Shown here in pieces: positions 7,801 to 11,724 of a DNA stretch of 11,724 bases; positions within the stretch are counted from its first letter, which is position 1, and each line of letters opens with the position of its first letter. The notes beneath the pieces are model-generated. The model saw nothing but the letters and a program-made list of their open reading frames with translations, was not told where the DNA came from and did not search any database. The position numbers were made by a program, and so were the translations under genes. Source of the DNA: an uncultured Pedobacter sp. Lineage in GTDB: Bacteria; Bacteroidota; Bacteroidia; Sphingobacteriales; Sphingobacteriaceae. The stretch lies in assembly GCA_946478755.1 (NCBI GenBank), contig CAMLDJ010000165.1, positions 1 to 11,724 on the forward strand, written 5' to 3'.

Positions 7801-8680
7801 GATGATACAGCTCACCAATAGCCAATACCCTGTTATCAAGTTCGGCAAACATATCTACCTTCTGCTTGTAGGCTACTTCTGCGCCCCATGCCAGGGCAGC
7901 TGCCTGTATACGCCAGTGGTCATCGCGGCCTGTATCTCCTACTTCGCCATTGGGCAGCGAGTTGCGCATACCTCCACCGGCATCCATCCTGTATACTTCT
8001 ATCGACTGGTTAAACCGGGTAATATCATTACAAAAAACCGATGCTGCGAGGGCAATTTTTAATTGGATAGCTCCCTTGTTTTGATCGCGCAACGGAAATG
8101 GAACAAATGAGGTTGGAAATAAAACTTCAGAAAAATATTTTTCTACATGCTGTGTATTAGCTGCAGTCCAGCCAGGAAAAGTATAGCGCAGAATTTCTGC
8201 TCCTACCCCCCAATACTGGGCATAATCGCCAATATCCAGCATAGATTCAATGCCTCCCCAGGTGGTATTGGTAACTGCCCAGGCATCCAGCATATTGGTT
8301 GCTTTTCGGGCATAGGCACTATCTGCGGTAAAAACGTACATAAAGGCCAGGTTACGGATAGCAACCATATCGTTTATCCATGCATTGTTATTTAGGTGCG
8401 GAGCACGGCTTACCGTAGCGTATGGCCCTGCCATCACATAGCTTAGCTTAGACTTGCCGTCATTTTTAAATGCGTTGTAAGCCGACAACCAAGGTTCCTG
8501 GGTAATGTTGGCTTTCAACTGATTCAGGTCAGCCTGGTTTAGCGCAATACCCGGATGAACAAAGGTTTGTATCTGCGCTCTTGATTTCTGAGCGCCCATA
8601 AAAGTCAGAAAAGCAAAAAAGAAAATAATCAGGTTCTTTTTTGCCATCAGTTTTAGCTGGTAAAGTAAAAGTTTTCTCAT
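1814..8680 (-). CDS. Giant T9SS-secreted alginate-lyase-like protein with PATR, LamG and CBM3 modules
   Basis: A 2288-residue secreted multidomain protein, probably a polysaccharide lyase attacking uronate-rich glycans at the cell surface. Rough domain order: signal peptide (1-35, SRA before QIQ); alginate-lyase family domain of the PF05426 type (about 40-365), with NDMVAIRNLAF, DAWA, and NGEVGDTGRDDHW at 244-256; DUF1349-like ConA sandwich (395-548, GVMIRESL); putative Ig (555-634); two FN3 (640-727, 731-816); autotransporter-type beta-helix with PATR repeats (817-1345); second putative Ig (1347-1430); third FN3 (1433-1515); LamG/ConA (1516-1720); two Ig-like repeats (1722-1885); two CBM3 (1886-2035, 2037-2190); T9SS type A sorting domain (about 2198-2288, IYPNPV). 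Start: ATG at 8678-8680; ATG at 8645-8647 (Met12) also gives a good signal peptide. The usual His after the candidate catalytic Asn201 is Lys. Exact substrate is unknown; CBM3 suggests cellulose-containing walls. Neighbour porV fits its export route. Confidence 0.85.
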   Translation of the reverse strand: MRKLLLYQLKLMAKKNLIIFFFAFLTFMGAQKSRAQIQTFVHPGIALNQADLNQLKANITQEPWLSAYNAFKNDGKSKLSYVMAGPYATVSRAPHLNNNAWINDMVAIRNLAFMYVFTADSAYARKATNMLDAWAVTNTTWGGIESMLDIGDYAQYWGVGAEILRYTFPGWTAANTQHVEKYFSEVLFPTSFVPFPLRDQNKGAIQLKIALAASVFCNDITRFNQSIEVYRMDAGGGMRNSLPNGEVGDTGRDDHWRIQAAALAWGAEVAYKQKVDMFAELDNRVLAIGELYHQYAFDGASMTYIPFGGYASYWTNWGIMPGERRGDMTNIIHNAYNRRKGIPTPHTDRMRAALGGAGGDFLYLKSSDTSTAVILPPVFYPSEHVQPVNNLTNIDIGNPGLAGSASFNNGIWTIKGAGNSTSNAFSFSFKKMSGDAGLVVKVDNMSLTTGGCGVMIRESLAPGSPFWDLFLGANGGIGRHGQPKAPWWLKIERVNTRIFAYHSQDGVNWTNLSCWYSATGFPAQLYLGFYTISNNTSLHNTATFSNVGYSQSAPAGSPEISSATTATTTIGLPFSYNINASANPTAYSASGLPAGLSLDAATGIISGTPTALGQSEVTLTATNTSGSGTATLILKVLNNQAPVAPAPVTVSVVNGTQIKLSWPASANATSYSVKRSLTAGGPYTTIQAAITLTSFTDPAPAPEVNNYYVITAFTGNMESGNSSEVFASVPPAIPSRPTVVNQSDRINLTWDAVLGAVSYKVKRGTVSGGPYTTIATVSTSAYEDTAVTSGSPYYYVLSSVGSTKESANSPESFGVPGASSSVWSSTPLTDSLNLASNWIGNALPVNPAILTFNATTDSLLTNDINGIIASRIQFETEANAYTISGNALTLKNDLVNNSSNPEKLTMPIILGGQLNVAAKTNSIELNGIVSGTGSLLKTGTSALVMSGANTYSGNTIIQGTRGYAWGSTDGIQVMGIGTGAPSAPTSGPLGTGKIIMEGGALYTGLTTETATLYNDIEVPAGKSGFLYERLGHLNLYGKISGGGGLYNDGSDNYATVTLYGDNSGFTGTFITKLRSGSHRLAFAAPQSGSANANWLLDAQGTDCHRIMFGTGALEFGSLSGRGGIRSNVAGTPIIRIGALNTNSNFSGTMANAAGTLSVEKVGTGILTFSGNSTFGGTTTILNGTFLLNNGSAGTYNSPIIAKQGSLGGGGKNTSTITIGTGSGTGATLVPGTDGTIGTLSTTGLITLNTDATYKVDVNGPAATSDKVIAGGASLNQSKLVLNNLVSGSLPSGTNFTILDNTGANQINGIFKHLPEMSLISAGSYNFRITYKGGSGNDIQLLDDRTIPITIISALADTALIGKNFSYAITALKSPTSFNATGLPAGLSVNAATGVISGIPTEAGLFNVTLTVSNETGADTATLSLRILNTTVEDVLVASGDAKNIIEWDAIQNFSYNVKRSATSGGPYTTIANVGATKFIDTNISNGTSYYYVVAAVDSVGEMPSSVEVLATPNVGQLTYLKFDEASGVRGIDSWGATHGSLAATATRNSGKYGTSLKLDGTANAYATLPTGIVSTLNDFTISTWLKMDAKTNWMRVFDFGTGTTKYMFLSIQAGSANVMRYAIKNGGAEQVVSYNYTLPLNTWTHFAITQSGNTCTMYVNGTAVASNTGLTIKPSAIGSTTLNYLGKSQFNDPLFNGSIDEFKIYSRALTAAEIAQNMKAGQNIIFNVLAEKGQGDADFDPAATATSGLPVTYTSSDLSVATIVDGKIHIVAAGTSNITASQAGNTDYSAAQPISQALTVKNVQTISFAAIAPKVLGDADFALEAAASSGIPVSFSSSDERVATVINGVARILKAGTTVFTASQPGNETYNSASVTQNLTILPLNLKVLSADGDNGQQSNNVIRPKLKIVNGDTISTSYNILTVRYWLTAENFAGINTWIDYAQMGNSKVKTKYVALPQPRNDAYGYIEYSFDATAGTLSAGASSGIIESGLANSNWANLTESNDFSYRTGSTYADNSKITLYRNGTLIWGNEPALITETKSVKVLTEGKSAGSSTISTYLKLENTGNTPVDYKDISIRYFFTPESAAGLNFWVDYANLGVSKIQGQFVAISPSIGTNGGAYLELKVDSSAGKLHPLSETGNIQYRIAKSDWSAFNQLNDHSYQTGNFAENNHVCVYYKGELIYGTVPTGTNNQLAITAPKESNINLASSIVIYPNPVTNNRFNITTTANLLKKEVEVKLVDLTGRTVYSKSAVNNSGDIEVQLQRQISAGLYILLLNNQYAGKVLIN
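2110..3031 (-). repeat. Tandem CBM3 modules inside the giant protein
   Basis: Two adjacent family 3 carbohydrate-binding modules (about residues 1886-2035 and 2037-2190). Each has the CBM3 order: an RYWLT or RYFFT strand, a W(I/V)DYA segment followed by a glycine two residues on, an aromatic AY(G/L) strand, a SxW segment, a (F/Y)-containing SYRTG or SYQTG turn, and an LIWG or LIYG end. The first closes with the canonical WGNEP; the second has YGTVP. They share the pattern but differ at most positions, so this is an old duplication. The family binds crystalline cellulose or chitin; actual ligand is inferred. Confidence 0.8.
3035..3517 (-). repeat. Tandem bacterial Ig-like (MBG/BIG type) repeats inside the giant protein
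   Basis: Two 82-residue units (1722-1803 and 1804-1885) align end to end: Q-x-I-x-F, then GDADF, then SG(L/I)PV with SSD and VAT, then G(T)S or GT before TASQ(A/P)GN, and a closing LT(V/I). They probably act as stiff spacers between LamG and the CBM3 pair. The period of 82 residues was counted from the DNA. Confidence 0.8.
4663..6230 (-). repeat. Autotransporter-associated beta-helix region (PATR repeats) within the giant protein
   Basis: Residues about 817-1345 are rich in Gly, Ser, Thr and Asn and carry at least two autotransporter-associated beta-strand repeats: G(S)LLKTGTSALVMSGANTYSG (near residue 944) and a later copy with VEKVGTGILTFSGNSTFGGTT (near 1160). The region closes with the TILDNTG, FRITYKGGSGNDIQL pattern usual at the end of such passengers. 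No autotransporter barrel follows; the protein ends in a T9SS domain instead. Confidence 0.75.
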
Positions 8681-8730
8681 AAGGATGATTTTAGTTGGTT
8701 GTAGATCAGATTTTGAGAGCCGATTTCCAT
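8677..8730 (-). other. Mini reading frame overlapping the giant gene start by ATGA
   Basis: A 17-codon frame (MEIGSQNLIYNQLKSSL, then TGA) begins at the ATG at 8728-8730 and its stop shares ATGA with the giant gene's first ATG. If translated it could couple to the downstream start, and would favour the start at 8680 over Met12. No ribosome binding sequence of Shine-Dalgarno type is visible for either, which is normal in Bacteroidota. Evidence is positional only and chance occurrence is likely. Confidence 0.2.
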
Positions 8731-8883
8731 AAGGACACCTGACATCAACTTTGATACTTAGGTATTTAAAAAATATTTTCAGGAATAACTATAATTAATA
8801 TTATAAGTTGGCGGCGTTATTTCGGCATGGAGGTGCTTGCTTACAGGACAGCCTTATTGCTAAGGCTTGTGTCAGGACACAAT
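8681..8883. other. Intergenic region upstream of the giant gene with nested inverted repeats
   Basis: This region must hold the promoter of the giant gene if the terminator next to it works. I found no good match to the Bacteroidota -7 box (TAnnTTTG) in minus orientation; TATTTTTT inside the A/T-rich stretch around 8766-8778 is the nearest and not convincing. Two dyads sit at its far end: GCCTTA-TTGC-TAAGGC (8851-8866, extended by GACA/TGTC) and TTGTGTC-AG-GACACAA (8867-8882). The heptamer CAGGACA occurs directly at 8844-8850 and 8873-8879. They could be an operator or merely structure next to the terminator. Confidence 0.4.
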
Positions 8884-8920
8884 AAAAAAGGGATGCAGTG
8901 TCATAAACTACATCCCTTTT
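8884..8920 (-). terminator. Rho-independent terminator of the thioredoxin operon
   Basis: Bases 8886-8899 pair with 8907-8920 around a 7-nt loop. In the minus-strand RNA all 14 positions pair, one of them as G-U (8896/8910); in the plus-strand RNA that position is a C-A mismatch, so the structure favours the minus strand. The stem is followed on the minus strand by six U (complement of 8884-8889). It begins 17 bases past the stop codon of the thioredoxin-fold gene. Confidence 0.9.
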
Positions 8921-8936
8921 ACTTAATCTTAAAGGT

Positions 8937-10154
8937 TTATTCGCCTTTTTTCATTTTCTCCAGGGTAACCTGGTATTTCGCTTTATTTTCGGCTGCAACC
9001 AGGTCCACCGCTTTCTGCTGCATGGCAATCGCCTGGTCCTTTTTGCCCAGCTTATACAGCAGATTGGCATAGGTGTCCAGGTAGGCAGGCTCCTTAGTTT
9101 GGGTCTCATCCACGCTGCGTTTACTCCAGCTCAGCGCCTCAGTAATACAGTTTGTATCTTTACAGTTTTCAAAAACCGCCCATGCAAAGAAATTCAACAT
9201 ATCAGCGGTCACTTCGGCACCATATTTTTTCATATAGCTTAGTAATGCCGGCTGAAATTTATCCCATTTTTTTTCGGCATGGAAAACCTGAATCTTTATC
9301 AGTTCGGTGGCTTTGCTGATGTCTACAGTTGGATATTTCACTTGTGCGGCAGCAACCAGTGAATCTATATTAGCATTGGATTTTCGAAGTCCGGGATAAA
9401 TATTTTCCTCCAGAATAACGGAACCCAGGATTTCATTTGATTTTCCTTTTCCCAGAACGGCATCTACTTTTTCAGGATCTTTTAACATCAGCTCAAATCC
9501 CTTGCTTTGGCTGCTTTTGGTGTATTTGCTCACAAACTCCAGGTTTTCTTTGCTATACAGGTCTTTTTGTGTAGCCATGTAAGCGCTGGCAAACTTTTCG
9601 GAGTTTTCCTCATCATAGGCGGCCTCGGCACTAGTTGCCAACTGTTTCAGGGTCTCAGGAGTAGCATTTCCCGACTCGCTTTTTTTCAGTAGCGTGTAAT
9701 ATTGGGTTTCTGGGTTTAGCGCCATCTTCGCTTTGGCGATAAATTCATCCGCCTCACCGCCGCCTACAATACGGTGTACAAGCTTGCCCTGTGGAGAAAA
9801 GATCAGGAAGGTAGGATAGGCATTTATCTTGAACTCTTTGCTCATCGATTTGGCATCCGCATACCAGCTTTTAACTTCTTCGCTGTCATTTTTGGTCTGA
9901 TCGAACTGTACCTTAACATTTACAAAGTTTTTGTTGAAGAATTCACCGACCTTTTCCTGCGGAAAAATGGTACTGGCCATGTATTTGCAGGGGCCGCACC
10001 AGGTTGTAAAGCAGTCTACCAAAAGGTATTTGTTCTCTTTTTTAGCTTTATCTTTTGCCTGCTGCCAGGAAAGTCCATGCTCAAAATGTGTGCCTTTAAC
10101 TTGGGCCGTACCAATAAAAGGCAGCAGCAGGAATATTAAAAATAATTTTTTCAT
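8937..10154 (-). CDS. Exported thioredoxin-fold protein with C-terminal helical repeats
   Basis: A 405-residue periplasmic protein with a thioredoxin fold at its N-terminus. The signal peptide covers about residues 1-18 (MKKLFLIFLLLPFIGTAQ). The thioredoxin domain spans about 25-145, with the redox motif TWCGPC (Cys53, Cys56) and the cis-Pro after Tyr113 (AYPTF, Pro114). The rest, about 150-405, is mostly alpha-helical and charged; residues 350-395 read like a TPR hairpin (AYLDTYANLLYKLG then AIAMQQKAV). Two further Cys occur in ENCKDTNC. It probably reduces or isomerises disulfides of exported proteins, but the partner is unknown. The ATG at 10152-10154 gives the signal peptide directly. It lies 39 bases after the TlpA gene and before a strong terminator, so it is the last gene of that operon. 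Confidence 0.88.
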   Translation of the reverse strand: MKKLFLIFLLLPFIGTAQVKGTHFEHGLSWQQAKDKAKKENKYLLVDCFTTWCGPCKYMASTIFPQEKVGEFFNKNFVNVKVQFDQTKNDSEEVKSWYADAKSMSKEFKINAYPTFLIFSPQGKLVHRIVGGGEADEFIAKAKMALNPETQYYTLLKKSESGNATPETLKQLATSAEAAYDEENSEKFASAYMATQKDLYSKENLEFVSKYTKSSQSKGFELMLKDPEKVDAVLGKGKSNEILGSVILEENIYPGLRKSNANIDSLVAAAQVKYPTVDISKATELIKIQVFHAEKKWDKFQPALLSYMKKYGAEVTADMLNFFAWAVFENCKDTNCITEALSWSKRSVDETQTKEPAYLDTYANLLYKLGKKDQAIAMQQKAVDLVAAENKAKYQVTLEKMKKGE

Positions 10155-10193
10155 ACAGTTTGTTTTCTATGAGTTTCTTTGGGTGATTAAATT

Positions 10194-11369
10194 TTAACGG
10201 GACATCTCTATCATGGCTGAAAGTTGCCTGACAGCAACCTCATTTGGCCAAAGTAATCCCAGCTCTTTGAAACGTATTTTACCGTTGCCATCAATAATAA
10301 ACTTCGCGGGGATTCCTGAGACGCCAAATGACGATACTGCAGGATTCTTTTTTGTAACGGGATCTTTAGTATCCATATACAAAGGCAAATCCAGGTTATG
10401 GGTTAACAAGTAATTTACAGCATCAGGTTTTGGGTTTGGAACCGTTTCCCAGGTGTGTATAAACAGAAACTTTACCGTCGGGTCGTTTTTATATTTATTA
10501 ACCATCATTTGCATCGCTGGAAGCGACTTTTTACAGGGCCCACACCAGGTTGCCCAAAAGTCGAGAACAATGGTCTTTCCTTTAAAGTCTGACAAGGATA
10601 CTTCTTTACCATTTATGTCTTTAACTTTAAATTCAGGTGCCTGCTCCGTTATCATTTTGGCTGCTATTTCTGCTTTATATTTGTCGTCAAACTGCTTGGT
10701 TAAAGTAGCCAGGTAAGCATTTGAATCTTTTCCCGGATGCACATTTATATAGGCCTTTTTCAGTTCATTCTTAAAATCATCATCGGCCAAGCCTAACAAA
10801 ACTGCTTTTTCCAGCTCTGGAAGCGCTTCCTGGTACCTGCCTGTTTTGCTCATCAAATAATAATATTGCGCGGTTAATCCTGCACTTTTTCTGGCGGCCT
10901 GCTCATAGCACTCCTTAATGGCGGCAAAAGCTTTGTTATGGTCGCCCATTTTATCTGCCACCTGACTATATAGTTGTAACAAAAATAACCGCTCTTCTTT
11001 CGCATTTTTTGGGTTATTCAATTCTTGTCCAACTAATGTTTCAGCAGCTTTCAAATCGTAGGTCATAATGCCTGTCGCAACTGTTTCAACATACATGATC
11101 CTTGCGGTCTGTTCAATCTGGTTGAAGTAGTGTAAAGCCTTGGCTGAGTTTTTTGCAATCACAAAGTTTTCGGCCAATTTAGCTCTGTATTGGTCAAAAT
11201 TGTCGTTCGGATGGGCTTTGACCAAACGGTTAAGAATGGCTTCTTTTTCTGAGAGATCAATAAAGATCTTCAGAGAATCTAAACTTGCCTTATATGCCGG
11301 CTGTGCCTGCTGAGTAAATGCAGACTTTCCGATAGTCAGGATTGCAATGAGCAGGACTATTTTTTTCAT
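10194..11369 (-). CDS. TlpA-family disulfide reductase (thioredoxin-like, periplasmic)
   Basis: A 391-residue exported protein whose C-terminal half is a TlpA/ResA-like thioredoxin domain. Residues 1-20 form a signal peptide (MKKIVLLIAILTIGKSAFTQ). Residues about 25-235 are helical with TPR-like character (YYLMSKTGRYQEALPELEKAV). The redox domain starts with APEF (244-247) and KGK before FWATWCGPCKKS (Cys276, Cys279); cis-Pro354 lies in SGIPAKFIID. TlpA-type proteins keep periplasmic thiols reduced, for example on cytochrome or SusC-type partners; here the substrate is unknown. I chose the ATG at 11367-11369: an in-frame TTG 11 codons earlier would spoil the signal peptide. The gene lies 41 bases after the stop of the upstream partial gene, suggesting cotranscription. 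It mirrors its neighbour: there the thioredoxin domain comes first, here last. Confidence 0.92.
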   Translation of the reverse strand: MKKIVLLIAILTIGKSAFTQQAQPAYKASLDSLKIFIDLSEKEAILNRLVKAHPNDNFDQYRAKLAENFVIAKNSAKALHYFNQIEQTARIMYVETVATGIMTYDLKAAETLVGQELNNPKNAKEERLFLLQLYSQVADKMGDHNKAFAAIKECYEQAARKSAGLTAQYYYLMSKTGRYQEALPELEKAVLLGLADDDFKNELKKAYINVHPGKDSNAYLATLTKQFDDKYKAEIAAKMITEQAPEFKVKDINGKEVSLSDFKGKTIVLDFWATWCGPCKKSLPAMQMMVNKYKNDPTVKFLFIHTWETVPNPKPDAVNYLLTHNLDLPLYMDTKDPVTKKNPAVSSFGVSGIPAKFIIDGNGKIRFKELGLLWPNEVAVRQLSAMIEMSR

Positions 11370-11410
11370 TATCGTATTTGTTAAATAATTAATATAATTC
11401 AATTGGGTGT

Positions 11411-11708
11411 TTACAGGTTATCTCTGGCAGGGGCAATTTGTATAATTTCACCAAAGCCGGTAAATTTCTTGGCATAAGTACCATTACTAAATTCCCCCTG
11501 ACCATTGATGCTGAAATAATAAACTTCACCCGTTGCACCATTATTAACACCGATTACCAATTGTTTACTGGTGCTACGCAACATTTCAATGTCTTTAATT
11601 ACGTATCCTGATGGGAACGTGTAAATCAGACGTGCGGCGTTTGCAAGCATATCGTACAAATAAACCTTGTTGCCAACAGTGTAATAAAGTTGTTTTAAAA
11701 TTGATGAG
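11411..11708 (-). CDS. 3' end of a gene, possibly PKD-like family lipoprotein (partial)
   Basis: An open frame enters from the contig end and stops at 11411-11413, leaving about 99 codons of genuine sequence. The visible part is beta-rich: YYTVGNKVYLYD, then ARLIYTFPSGYVIKDIEML, GATGEVYYFSINGQG, and TKKFTGFGE-like KKFTGFGEII near the end. This resembles from memory the C-terminus of the PKD-like lipoproteins found in Bacteroidota SusC/SusD loci beside DUF4843 proteins and TlpA, which would fit the next two genes. A TTG at 11657-11659 is an internal codon, not a start, because the frame stays open to the edge. The first codons from 11709 on derive from adapter sequence and should be ignored. 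Family name is a guess; being a real partial gene is well supported. Confidence 0.6.
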
Positions 11709-11724
11709 AGATCGGAAGAGCACA
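11709..11724. other. Illumina TruSeq adapter remnant at the contig end
   Basis: The final 16 bases read AGATCGGAAGAGCACA, identical to the first 16 bases of the TruSeq Read 1 adapter; the last three bases ACA separate it from the Read 2 adapter. It should be trimmed as contamination and not read as genome. Confidence 0.95.

Noticed and set aside
7643..8062. 139-codon plus-strand frame
   Set aside because: Antisense to the well-supported lyase-like domain, with no recognisable domain of its own.
8760..8780. TATTTTTT as a Bacteroidota -7 promoter box on the minus strand
   Set aside because: Lacks the final G of TAnnTTTG and lies in a plain A/T run with no -33 TTTG element at the right distance.
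9774..10139. 121-codon plus-strand frame
   Set aside because: Antisense to the thioredoxin domain; no start signal and no family features.
11370..11402. TTG start extending the TlpA-family gene by 11 codons
   Set aside because: The ATG at 11367-11369 begins a textbook signal peptide (MKKIVLLIAI); the extension does not help.

Overview
The window looks like a contig from a Bacteroidota genome, most likely Sphingobacteriaceae (Pedobacter-like). The reasons are a type IX secretion (T9SS) outer-membrane protein of the PorV family, a T9SS C-terminal sorting domain, paired TlpA/thioredoxin proteins downstream of what looks like the end of a SusC/SusD-type locus, starts without Shine-Dalgarno sequences, and moderate GC by eye. 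All recognisable genes lie on the minus strand, so biological order runs from high to low coordinates.

Layout in transcription order: (1) 11411-11708, the 3' end of an unnamed, probably lipoprotein-type gene (PKD-like family suspected); the last 16 bases, 11709-11724, are Illumina TruSeq adapter and not genome. (2) 10194-11369, a periplasmic TlpA-family protein. (3) 8937-10154, a second exported thioredoxin-fold protein, followed by a strong hairpin terminator (8884-8920). These three sit 39-41 bases apart and look like one operon. (4) 1814-8680, a giant secreted protein of 2288 residues: signal peptide, alginate-lyase-like catalytic domain, ConA-type sandwich, putative-Ig and FN3 modules, an autotransporter-type beta-helix with PATR repeats, LamG, two Ig-like repeats, two CBM3 modules and a T9SS sorting domain; its terminator is at 1752-1789. 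(5) 440-1615, porV, the outer-membrane shuttle protein of the T9SS. (6) 1-439, AT-rich sequence with no supported gene.

Reading of the whole: the giant protein is a T9SS cargo that would be exported through the Sec and T9SS routes and displayed on or released from the cell surface, where an acidic-polysaccharide lyase domain would work next to cellulose-type binding modules. A porV copy lies immediately downstream, without porU in view. The thioredoxin pair belongs to the preceding locus and would handle disulfides in the periplasm. The most notable items are the architecture of the giant protein, its pairing with porV, the altered residue beside the candidate catalytic Asn, short upstream reading frames overlapping both T9SS-gene starts by ATGA, and the adapter remnant at the contig end.
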